This document shows positions 46,195 to 54,032 of a stretch of DNA of 64,000 nt, piece by piece. The first letter of the stretch is position 1. Each line of letters begins with the position of its first letter. The notes under the pieces were generated by a model. The model ran no database searches, was not told the DNA's origin, and worked only from the letters and a program-made list of their open reading frames with translations. The position numbers were made by a program, and so were the translations under genes. Where the stretch lies: positions 1,071,915-1,135,914 of the forward strand of contig NZ_JAATJH010000002.1 of NCBI RefSeq assembly GCF_011927835.1. The letters are read 5' to 3'. Source of the DNA: Neolewinella antarctica (GTDB taxonomy: Bacteria; Bacteroidota; Bacteroidia; Chitinophagales; Saprospiraceae).

Positions 46195-47401
46195 ATGTTT
46201 ACCCCCCCCCACGCGGAGAATAGCCTTCGCCGCACTCCTTCTCTGCTCCGTGTTCTTCTCCTGTGAGGACCAGGACGTACTCCAGCCCGAAGCTGCCTTT
46301 CAACAACCTACGGAAGTCATTTCGTTAGACATCCCGACGGTTGATTTGAGTGAAATCGACTTTACGGTAGTGGATGGTATCCCTAGTTTTCCGGACCTGA
46401 TGGAATTTAGTAAAGCTAAGGTAGCCGTTACTAATGCCGATGAGGAAGAACTTCGCCTCTGGACTAAGGCCAAAGGTTTTCAGAGCATGTTTTTCACTTA
46501 TGACCAGTGGTTAGAAGATTTGCCGGATGAGAAGCCAGCGGTGGATATCACCATCCCCTCTTACGTTCACGTAGAAAAAGACCGCAAAGGTGGAGATGAC
46601 TTTTTTGATGTCAATTCCTACTCTTTAATCAACAGCTTTCTCGTGAACAGCGATGGCGAATTTTTCATCGGGCAAGGACTACACAAAGTCAGTAAAAACC
46701 ACCACGTGCAGGTAGTGTCCGGTGATCAATCGCTACTGGCACGGGCTACAACTACCCTTACTACTGATTCTAGCGCTGGTATTTTTGTTGACTATTACGA
46801 TGGTCGTACTTTCGACATGAGCGATATAGAGAAGGCACCAGCGGAGAGCTTAGTCCAATGCCCCTACCTAAGGACCGTGGACTCTCATACCGGTTATTAT
46901 CTGGAAGCTGAGAAAGAAATTAATACACGCGTATTACGTGGAGGTCTTACCGTTAATCTCATGCAAGTAAGGGACAGGCAAGGTGCACAAGAGATAAGCT
47001 ATTTCACGGAAGTTTACGCCAAAAATACAAGGTATAATTGGCCCAGAAGACGTTATATCTTAGCGAATGTGCGCGTAAGAAGCCTTGTCAACTTCGACAT
47101 GTTACGTCGTCCCATCGGGGCATTCGCTCCACAGGGTTCAGGTGATGTTGACAATATTTCTTTCGTTGAGGGACAGAGTGGACCTGCTGATCTCTCATCA
47201 TTTAACAGGGAGTTAGGAATTGTCAAACTGGCGGGTTTGATAATTGATAGCGGTGTGTACACCCGTGAGCAATTCCGTAATTATCAGGGGGGCTCCTTCA
47301 TTCTAGACGATTTACGATACGATATCTTTAGGGGCCAAGTTCGTGCCGAATGGGACCAAACCGGTTGGCGTGGAATGCAGACTGATGTCGGATGCCGATA
47401 G
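46195..47401 (+). CDS. Lipoprotein with out-of-frame start at a nine-C tract
   Basis: The open frame encodes a lipoprotein: RRIAFAALLLCSVFFSC is a good signal peptide with the lipid cysteine. The mature part is about 380 residues with no family I recognise; it has EVISLDIPTVDLSEIDFTVV and VHVEKDRKGGDDFFDV. The only upstream ATG (46195) is followed by TTTA and nine C (46202-46210), which puts it one base out of frame and meets TAG after nine codons. With eight C the ATG would read MFTPPTRRIAFAALLLC, a complete signal peptide. The first in-frame start as given, GTG at 46250, would remove the signal peptide. Either the tract varies in length and switches the gene, or the count is a sequence error. 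The context is surface proteins. Confidence 0.65.
46202..46210 (+). repeat. Poly-C tract, nine C
   Basis: The homopolymer lies four bases after the only ATG of the lipoprotein gene and decides its reading frame. Confidence 0.85.
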
Positions 47402-47532
47402 TGAAATAAAACAACACTACTACATTTACTTAAGCTAGAAGATGCCGTGCGTACGCGGACAATATCTTGTAAGTCAAGTAGTTATTGTTAGTCATGGAAA
47501 CTAGTCCATAGTTAGTTCTTTCTAGACACTTA

Positions 47533-47577
47533 AACTAGCCTCTCGCTGTTTCCTCTTGGAATAGTGGGAGGCTAGTT
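47533..47577. terminator. Stem-loop upstream of the first DUF4249 gene
   Basis: AACTAGCCTC (47533-47542) and GAGGCTAGTT (47568-47577) form a 10-bp stem with a 25-base loop, 16 bases before the next start. It could end the upstream transcript or act as a leader hairpin. The rest of the 47402-47592 gap shows nothing further. Confidence 0.4.
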
Positions 47578-47592
47578 GCAATTATAACCTAC

Positions 47593-48522
47593 ATGAAGAT
47601 TTTGATTTACCTGTTATCACTGGCAAGCCTTTTCTCATGTGTAGAAGGTGAATTCGACCTACCTGAAACATCAATCGAACCAAAGTTAGGCGTCATGGCA
47701 TTTTTGATGGATAGCACCCTGGCGGAAGTCAGAATCAGTAAGTCGCTCACGCCCGCCAGTTTGGAATTAGCGTACCGGGTTCCGGATGCTGAAGTGAAAT
47801 TGTTCAAAAACGATAGTTTACTGACCAATTTACAAAATTACCCGGCCTACGACGCTAAATCCTGGAGATTTGGTGGATACCGGAGTTCGGTATACTTGAG
47901 CGATGAAATAATAATTGTTGAAGAAGGAGCTAACTATCATTTGGTGATCGATGCGCCTAGTTATCCGACGGTACGTAGTGAGGCCGTGGTTGCAATCACT
48001 ACCCTGCGCGACGTTAAATTAGAAGCTACATTCAGTTTTACGGAACCCGATTTTTCCGGGAAATCACGTAAAATTATTGATAAGATGTCGATTAAATATA
48101 CTAACGTTGGTGACATGACGGGTGAAATTTATGTCACAACAACATACCAGAATAATTCACCTGATGTATTTGGTTTGCCGATCAAATATGATCGAGATAC
48201 GAGTGTGTACCACCATGATTTTGTATACGGAGAAGAATACCTTCGCCTTGATCCTCTTTCAATGGGCTGGCAGACATTTATAGACCCCACTAGTCGAAAA
48301 AACCCCAATCCATTTGGTCTGCTCGGTTCTCCAACCTCCTTGAGTATAATACGGGTGCCGGAGGCATACACTAACTTTTCCAATATCGTAGTAGCTCAAG
48401 ACTTGCAAAGTTTATCCGGACTCTACGCCACTTCCCCCACCACCGTGCCGACAAACATGATTGGGGGATACGGCATTTTTACGATTATTGAGCGCCACCA
48501 TGGTTTGTTCGATCTTCGGTAG
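47593..48522 (+). CDS. DUF4249-family lipoprotein, copy 1
   Basis: A 309-residue lipoprotein; the signal peptide MKILIYLLSLASLFSC ends in the lipid cysteine. DUF4249 proteins are surface lipoproteins usually encoded beside a TonB-dependent receptor with a carboxypeptidase-regulatory-like domain, as here; they probably help it capture a nutrient. Visible parts are FDLPETSIEPKLGVMAFLMD, VYLSDEIIIVEEGANYHL and the C-terminal GYGIFTIIERHHGLFDLR. The next gene is a tandem duplicate. The gene lies in the AT-richer island, unlike its flanks. Confidence 0.85.
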   Translation: MKILIYLLSLASLFSCVEGEFDLPETSIEPKLGVMAFLMDSTLAEVRISKSLTPASLELAYRVPDAEVKLFKNDSLLTNLQNYPAYDAKSWRFGGYRSSVYLSDEIIIVEEGANYHLVIDAPSYPTVRSEAVVAITTLRDVKLEATFSFTEPDFSGKSRKIIDKMSIKYTNVGDMTGEIYVTTTYQNNSPDVFGLPIKYDRDTSVYHHDFVYGEEYLRLDPLSMGWQTFIDPTSRKNPNPFGLLGSPTSLSIIRVPEAYTNFSNIVVAQDLQSLSGLYATSPTTVPTNMIGGYGIFTIIERHHGLFDLR

Positions 48523-48634
48523 CCGAATGGTTTTCACTTGTCCTGTGTGGATACGCTTCGATGAATTTATGTGCAGCTAGTTTACTTAAGAAGGTATTAA
48601 TGAATTAGCTTAACCGCTCGTAATTTTTGCTAAC

Positions 48635-49558
48635 ATGAAAATACTAATCAGTCTGCTATTATTGTCGAGTCTGCTCTCCTGCGTAGAAGGCGAATTCGAT
48701 CTTCCCGAAACATCCATCGAACCAAAGTTAGGTGTCATCGCATTCTTAATGGACAGCACCCTGGCGGAAGTCAGAATCAGTAAATCGCTCACGCCCGCTA
48801 GCCTGGAATTGGAGTACCGAGTTCCCGACGCGAAGGTGAGGTTATTTAAGAACGATAGTTTGTTGACCACCTTGCATAATTACCCAGCGTATGATGCGAA
48901 AAGGTGGAGATTTGGTGGATATACGAGTTCAGTATATTTGAGTGACGAAATAGTAGTTGTCGAAGAAGGGGCCAGGTATCACTTAGTGATCGACGCGCCT
49001 AATTATCCCGTGGTACGAAGTGACGCTGTAGTAGCAACTAATGCCCTGAGCAATGTCGAAGTTGAAGCTGTTATCCGGTATTTACCACCTAACTTTTTAG
49101 GAGATTCGTTTAGCATTATTGATACTTTATCAATCAAATACTATAATAGTGGTAGCATAGACGATGAAATTTATGTTGCTGCTTCTTTCCGAAATTCATC
49201 ACCTGATGTAGCTGGTTTGCCGTTTAAATTTGATCGGGACACGAGCATCTATCACCATGATTTTCCGTATGGTAGGAGCCAGCTTCTTCTTAACCCTATT
49301 TCAACGGACTGGCAGACATTTATTGACCCTAGCAAATATAGGATAAACTCCTCAAATTTTGGTCACGATGCTTCCATTATTGTGATTCGAGTGCCGGAAC
49401 AATTCACTAACTTTTCCGACATCGTAGCAGCTCAGGATTTACAGAGCCTATCCGGACTCTACGCCACCTCCCCCACCACTGTGCCGACGAACATGATTGG
49501 CGGATACGGCATTTTTACGATTATTGAGCGCCACCATGGTTTGTTCGACCTTCGGTAG
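48635..49558 (+). CDS. DUF4249-family lipoprotein, copy 2
   Basis: A 307-residue lipoprotein; the signal peptide is MKILISLLLLSSLLSC. The first ~125 and last ~40 residues are nearly the same as in copy 1; the last 40 (from AQDLQSLSG) look identical. The middle (residues about 130-270) has diverged strongly. The 3' flanks of both copies are also alignable, so a unit of about 1040 bases was duplicated. The divergent centre may bind a different ligand (inference). The TonB-dependent receptor gene follows after 201 bases. Confidence 0.85.
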   Translation: MKILISLLLLSSLLSCVEGEFDLPETSIEPKLGVIAFLMDSTLAEVRISKSLTPASLELEYRVPDAKVRLFKNDSLLTTLHNYPAYDAKRWRFGGYTSSVYLSDEIVVVEEGARYHLVIDAPNYPVVRSDAVVATNALSNVEVEAVIRYLPPNFLGDSFSIIDTLSIKYYNSGSIDDEIYVAASFRNSSPDVAGLPFKFDRDTSIYHHDFPYGRSQLLLNPISTDWQTFIDPSKYRINSSNFGHDASIIVIRVPEQFTNFSDIVAAQDLQSLSGLYATSPTTVPTNMIGGYGIFTIIERHHGLFDLR

Positions 49559-49759
49559 CGGGACGGTTTTCACTTATGCTTTACAGAAACGCCTCAGTGA
49601 ATTTATGGAGTAGACATTTTGCGTAAGAAGGTGTCGATGAATCAGTTTAACCGCTCCCGAAGCGTGCACAATTATTTTCGTCAAGAGTCGAATCCTATTT
49701 ATCGCAAGAACGAGAGCAGCGTCCGGGCGTGATTAACTGTTTTTATTCAATAATATTTT

Positions 49760-52165
49760 ATGATTAATCGAACTGGCCGGGTGTTTAGCTTTCAGTACAA
49801 AATCAGTGTTAATCCTATTTCTATCCGGTTGGGTATCGTGCTTTTAGTGGGTGGATTTATTTCTCTCTCCAGTTTATCGGCACAAACCACCTTAACGGGA
49901 GTAGTCCGCGACAGCCTTACGCAGGAAAGCCTGCCCTTCGCCAACGTCCAGAGCCACGACGGCAAAATAGGCGCAACCGCGGACGAAGCGGGGTACTTCA
50001 AGCTGCAACTCCCCGAACCCGGCTCCACGGATTCCTTCAGGATCACCTACGTGGGGTACCGAATGGGCAATTTCGCGCTGGTGCCCGCCGCTGGTACCCA
50101 ACCCACCGTGTTTTCCCTGGCGGCTTCTTCCCTGCTGCCCACGGTCGAAGTAACCGTGCCCGGCTCGACGTTCGGCCCCACCGCGGGCGTTCTCACCCCG
50201 TCGGTCGCCGAACTGAAACGTACGCCGGTGTTGTTCGGCGAGGCGGACCCCCTAAAGAGTCTCGCGCTCCTGCCCGGCATCAGCAGCGGTAGTGAAGGCA
50301 GCGCAGCCATCAACATCCGCGGCGGTAATCCTAACCAGACGGATCTACTGATTGACGGTAACCGCATTTATAACGTGAACCACATCGGTGGCATCCTCTC
50401 GGCGGTGCCTACCCTGGGTACGAAAACGGTAACGGTTTACAAAGGCGGCGTCCCCGCCAGGTACGGCGGCCGGCTGAGCGGGGTGGTCGACATCACGTTG
50501 CGGGAAGGACGCCGGGACAAGTTGGTGAAAACGTTCGGTATCGGTTTTGGAACCATGCAGGCGGCGCTGGAAGGTCCGGTGGGGAAAGATAAGCAGGGCT
50601 CCTTCCTGGTGACCGGTCGCTACTCCTACCCGTCGATCATCAATAATCTCGCTAACAGCGGGAGCTACGAAAAACTGGAAAGTGGCTCCCACGAATCCAT
50701 CAGCCTGTACGACTTCGTCGGTAAATACCGCCGCGACCTCGGACGCCACGTCGTTACGGCCTCCGCATTCATCAGTGGGGACAACGGGTTGACGCAGAAC
50801 GACCGTAATTTTAATTTGTCAGCCGACGATTTTGCCTGGGGAAACCGATCCTTTACCCTGAAACACCAGTACCGCTCACCCGGCGGTGGCGTGTGGTCGA
50901 ACTCGTTACAGTACCTCAACTACTCCTACCAATTCGACCGCTGGGTGAAACCCGACGACCGGTCCGATCGCGAAGTAACCATCGCCCAGCGGGAACTGAG
51001 CAGTTCGCTGAACGACGTCGTGGCAACCACCGAATACGCCTACGGCTTTAACCGCCACCTGGACGTCTACGCCGGGCTCTACACCGCCGGGCATTCTTTC
51101 CGGACGGCCATCGAAGATAAGTTCACTACGGGAGAGCTGACGCAAACATTCGACCGCACGATCGGTCAGGACTCCCTCGAAGTTGCCCTGTACGCTTCGG
51201 CTGACGTGAAGCTATTACGGGATCGCTTACAGTTGATGATGGGGCTGCGCGTTAGCGGCCTCGGCCTCGCCCTGCCCCGCAACGTGGAGCCGCGCCTTCG
51301 CCTGTCCTACAATTTCTACGAGGGCTTTTACTTGAATGCCTCCTACGATCATCACTTTCAGTACGTACACCAGCTCACTCCGAGCATTTCTCTGTACCCC
51401 AATGAGCTCTATTTGTTAGCCAACGACCAGTTCCCGGCCGAGCGCTCCCGGCAGGCCGCGGTGGGTGTTGGTGGCCTGCACGGATCGCTCCAGTGGTCGG
51501 TCGAAGCTTTTCACAAACGGCTCGACCAGTTGGTACGGCTCAACCCCGGTCAGGAACGGGACGCCGATTTCGTCGAACGGTTTCCGCAAAACGTAGTGGG
51601 GGACGGTGAGGGAGAAGTCCGGGGGCTCGAGATTTACCTCAAACGAACCGGTGAGAAATTTGATTACAGCATCGCCTACACCCTGAGCAGATCGGACCGG
51701 CGGTACGACGAGGTGAACGAAGGCCGGTGGTTTCCTTTTACCTTCGACCGGCAGCACGATCTAGGTATTACTACCTCGCTTGCTATTGGGAAGAAGTGGC
51801 GGCTCAACACCGCTTTTATCTATCAGTCGGGCCACCGCTTTACGCTGCCGCTGGCCAGTACGGCCTTTTTCCAGGTTTGGGGTGACTACAACGACGCCCG
51901 ACTGCCCGCCTTCAACATTCTGAACGTCAGTGCATCGAAACAGTGGCGGGGTAAGCGGCGGGCGAATCGTCACCACGAGTTGACATTTTCGTTGTACAAT
52001 GCTTACAACCGCCCCAACCCGTACACGCTCGAATTCGGCAACTCCTGGTCGCAGGGCATCGACCCCCAGACGGGTCTAGTAACCGAGGTAGTTTCGCTGG
52101 AAGTAGTCACGTTATCCGCTTTCCCCATCCTCCCCGGCGTCAATTATACCGTCACGATCAAGTAG
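49760..52165 (+). CDS. TonB-dependent receptor with carboxypeptidase-regulatory-like N-terminus
   Basis: An 801-residue outer-membrane receptor. A signal peptide ends SLSSLSAQ. Then comes a carboxypeptidase-D-regulatory-like domain (TLTGVVRDSLTQESLPFANVQ, GYFKLQLP), a plug domain (SAAINIRGGNPNQTDLLIDGNRIYNVNHIGG, YKGGVPARYGGRLSGVVDI) and a beta-barrel to the end (GVNYTVTIK). It imports a bound solute using the TonB proton-driven complex. The two DUF4249 lipoproteins upstream are likely partners. Base composition returns to GC-rich within the first 150 bases of the gene. The substrate is unknown. Confidence 0.93.
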   Translation: MINRTGRVFSFQYKISVNPISIRLGIVLLVGGFISLSSLSAQTTLTGVVRDSLTQESLPFANVQSHDGKIGATADEAGYFKLQLPEPGSTDSFRITYVGYRMGNFALVPAAGTQPTVFSLAASSLLPTVEVTVPGSTFGPTAGVLTPSVAELKRTPVLFGEADPLKSLALLPGISSGSEGSAAINIRGGNPNQTDLLIDGNRIYNVNHIGGILSAVPTLGTKTVTVYKGGVPARYGGRLSGVVDITLREGRRDKLVKTFGIGFGTMQAALEGPVGKDKQGSFLVTGRYSYPSIINNLANSGSYEKLESGSHESISLYDFVGKYRRDLGRHVVTASAFISGDNGLTQNDRNFNLSADDFAWGNRSFTLKHQYRSPGGGVWSNSLQYLNYSYQFDRWVKPDDRSDREVTIAQRELSSSLNDVVATTEYAYGFNRHLDVYAGLYTAGHSFRTAIEDKFTTGELTQTFDRTIGQDSLEVALYASADVKLLRDRLQLMMGLRVSGLGLALPRNVEPRLRLSYNFYEGFYLNASYDHHFQYVHQLTPSISLYPNELYLLANDQFPAERSRQAAVGVGGLHGSLQWSVEAFHKRLDQLVRLNPGQERDADFVERFPQNVVGDGEGEVRGLEIYLKRTGEKFDYSIAYTLSRSDRRYDEVNEGRWFPFTFDRQHDLGITTSLAIGKKWRLNTAFIYQSGHRFTLPLASTAFFQVWGDYNDARLPAFNILNVSASKQWRGKRRANRHHELTFSLYNAYNRPNPYTLEFGNSWSQGIDPQTGLVTEVVSLEVVTLSAFPILPGVNYTVTIK

Positions 52166-52182
52166 GTTGCTTAGGCGCCACG

Positions 52183-52818
52183 TCAGTCGATCCCCATCAT
52201 CTTGTGCGTTTGAAGGCTAATTCGCCACTGCGGATGCGCCATGCAGTAACCAACCACCGCCGGAGTGTTATCGGTGCCGGGTTCGTCCTTAGGTTGGAGG
52301 AAGAAGTGGGTAAAACCCAAATCCGTAAAAGCCGGCGGCTGGGCTCCCCATTCCGGTTGCGGATAAACGAGCTTCAGTTCGTCGCCCACGGTCACCACTA
52401 ATTTTGCGTTGGCTTTCGGGCTGACGCAGACCCAATCAATACTCTCCGGAACAACAACCGTCCCGTTCGTTTCCACGGCCACCTCGAAACCACGATCGTG
52501 CAGCGCCTGGATGAGCGGCTCGTCCAGTTGTAGCAGCGGTTCGCCACCGGTGCACACGACGTAAGGCGTACCCCCACCCGGCCATAAGCTCGCGACTAGG
52601 TCAGCGCATTCCTGCAAGGTATAGCGCCCTCCGTTTTGTCCGTCCGTACCAATAAAGTCCGTATCACAAAACTGGCAAACGGCACCACTCCGGTCCTCTT
52701 CCCTGCCACTCCAGAGGTTGCAACCCGCAAAGCGCAGGAACACGGCGGCGCGGCCGGCTTGGGCGCCTTCGCCCTGGAGGGTGTAAAAGGATTCTTTTAT
52801 TTTGTAGGTACGAGCCAT
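52183..52818 (-). CDS. queE: 7-carboxy-7-deazaguanine synthase
   Basis: A 211-residue radical SAM enzyme that makes the deazaguanine ring for queuosine. The start RTYKIKESFYTLQGEGAQAGRAAVFLRFAGCNLW is typical. The iron-sulfur cysteines are spaced C-x14-C-x2-C (CNLW ... CQFC), a known variant of the usual CxxxCxxC. CTGGEPLLQ and VETNGT follow. The ATG at 52816-52818 is chosen; the longer open frame to 52950 is not family-like. A TACCTTTG box ends seven bases before it. queG and gluQ lie elsewhere in the window. Confidence 0.93.
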   Translation of the reverse strand: MARTYKIKESFYTLQGEGAQAGRAAVFLRFAGCNLWSGREEDRSGAVCQFCDTDFIGTDGQNGGRYTLQECADLVASLWPGGGTPYVVCTGGEPLLQLDEPLIQALHDRGFEVAVETNGTVVVPESIDWVCVSPKANAKLVVTVGDELKLVYPQPEWGAQPPAFTDLGFTHFFLQPKDEPGTDNTPAVVGYCMAHPQWRISLQTHKMMGID

Positions 52819-52825
52819 TAGGCGG

Positions 52826-52833
52826 CAAAGGTA
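52826..52833 (-). promoter_or_regulatory. -7 box TACCTTTG, near-leaderless
   Basis: An exact TAnnTTTG match with seven bases to the queE start codon. Confidence 0.55.
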
Positions 52834-52874
52834 TTGCTTCCGACGGATTTGCTGCGCAGTACTTCGTGCACCAG

Positions 52875-53005
52875 AGGAAGTTGAGGAGGGTAAAAGAGGA
52901 GGTATGACACGACCGTGTATTATTCGGGCTATAATCAGCTCAAAATCCACAATGCCAGTCGCGCATCTTCACTCTTTCCTCTTACTTCTTTCCTCCCCTC
53001 CCCTC
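52875..53005. repeat. Inverted heptamer array, pyrimidine-rich family
   Basis: The right arm (52971-53005) has units CTCTTTC, CTCTTAC, TTCTTTC, CTCCCCT and CCCCTCC. The left arm (about 52875-52905) is the purine-rich complement. A 65-base spacer separates them. It fills the gap between queE and the hydroxyacid dehydrogenase gene. Confidence 0.6.
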
Positions 53006-53953
53006 CTACCTCCCCCGAAAAGCCGCCTCAATCTTAGCGAACAAAGCGTGCGCGTGCCCCTCCTCCGCCTCGGCGCTCCACCCGGCGATGTGCGGCGTTA
53101 GCACGGTCCGCTCACTCCGGCGGAGGTACTGAAACGGTTCCGGTAGCTCGTTGGGTGCGAGGTGGACGAAGCTTTGCTCTTCGTATTCGTGGACGTCCAG
53201 CGCGGCACTCAGCACCCGGTCGGCTTCCATCGCGGCAACCAGGTCTTCCGTATTCACGAGCTGCCCCCGGGCGGTATTGATCAGGTAGATCGGTTTGGCG
53301 AAGGCATTAAACCAGGCGGCGTTCGCGTAGTGGTGGTTGCCCTCCAAAAAGATGTGGAGGGATACTACGTCAGCTTCTTTTTGCAATTGATTCAGCGTTA
53401 TTTCCTCGGCGTATTCGTCCCCGTAGTTTTTACGAAATTTATCGTGCGCCAGCACCCGGCAGCCGAAACCGGACAAACGCTTGGCCGTCTCCTGGCCCAT
53501 ATTTCCGTAACCGATGAGGCCCACGGTGAGGTGGCCGAGCTCGGTGCCAATGTTGCCCCGCCGGACCCACTCACCGCCGCGCACCTGCCGGTCCGCCCGG
53601 CCCAAATGGTTGAGCAGCATCAGCATCATCCCGAGCGTATGCTCCGCAACGGTGTGCTTACTTCCCTCCGGGCTGTTGAATACTTTGATGCTCCGTTCCT
53701 CCGCGTATTTAAGGTCGATGTGGTCCGTCCCCACGCCCCAGCGGGCGACGAAGCGGAAGTGGGCCGGGCAGGCGTCGATAAGTTCGCGGTCGATGTCCAA
53801 ACGGCTGCGAATCATCAGCCCGTCGTAGAGTTGGAGGGCCTGGAGGACGTCCGGGCGGGTCAGGTGGTCGAGCTCGTCCACCGTGTGGCCCTCCAGCGTG
53901 AGGGCGTTTTTCAGGTAGGGATGGGCGGCTTTATCGAGGAAGGCTATGCGCAT
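53006..53953 (-). CDS. D-2-hydroxyacid dehydrogenase
   Basis: A 315-residue NAD-dependent dehydrogenase of the SerA/PdxB-like superfamily. VARWGVGTDHID, the nucleotide-binding GLIGYGNMGQETAKRL near residue 150, INTARGQLVNTEDL (with the substrate Arg) and the late HIAGWS histidine are visible. The catalytic Glu lies in LDVHEYEE. Phosphoglycerate dehydrogenase is possible, but there is no ACT domain and the substrate is uncertain. The coding 3' end runs straight into the heptamer array. A TACCTTCG box ends five bases before the ATG. Confidence 0.88.
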   Translation of the reverse strand: MRIAFLDKAAHPYLKNALTLEGHTVDELDHLTRPDVLQALQLYDGLMIRSRLDIDRELIDACPAHFRFVARWGVGTDHIDLKYAEERSIKVFNSPEGSKHTVAEHTLGMMLMLLNHLGRADRQVRGGEWVRRGNIGTELGHLTVGLIGYGNMGQETAKRLSGFGCRVLAHDKFRKNYGDEYAEEITLNQLQKEADVVSLHIFLEGNHHYANAAWFNAFAKPIYLINTARGQLVNTEDLVAAMEADRVLSAALDVHEYEEQSFVHLAPNELPEPFQYLRRSERTVLTPHIAGWSAEAEEGHAHALFAKIEAAFRGR

Positions 53954-53958
53954 GGCGG

Positions 53959-53966
53959 CGAAGGTA
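53959..53966 (-). promoter_or_regulatory. -7 box TACCTTCG, near-leaderless
   Basis: Five bases (CCGCC) separate the box from the dehydrogenase start, the same arrangement as gatB. Confidence 0.5.
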
Positions 53967-54032
53967 CGGTGCCGGACAAAGGCTGGCTGGTCGATAGAAG
54001 CGTTATCCCCGAGCTACGGCTACCTCTCGGTT

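Noticed and set aside
46250-46252. GTG at 46250 as the start of the lipoprotein
   Set aside because: It falls inside the signal peptide, just before the lipid cysteine, and would leave no export signal.
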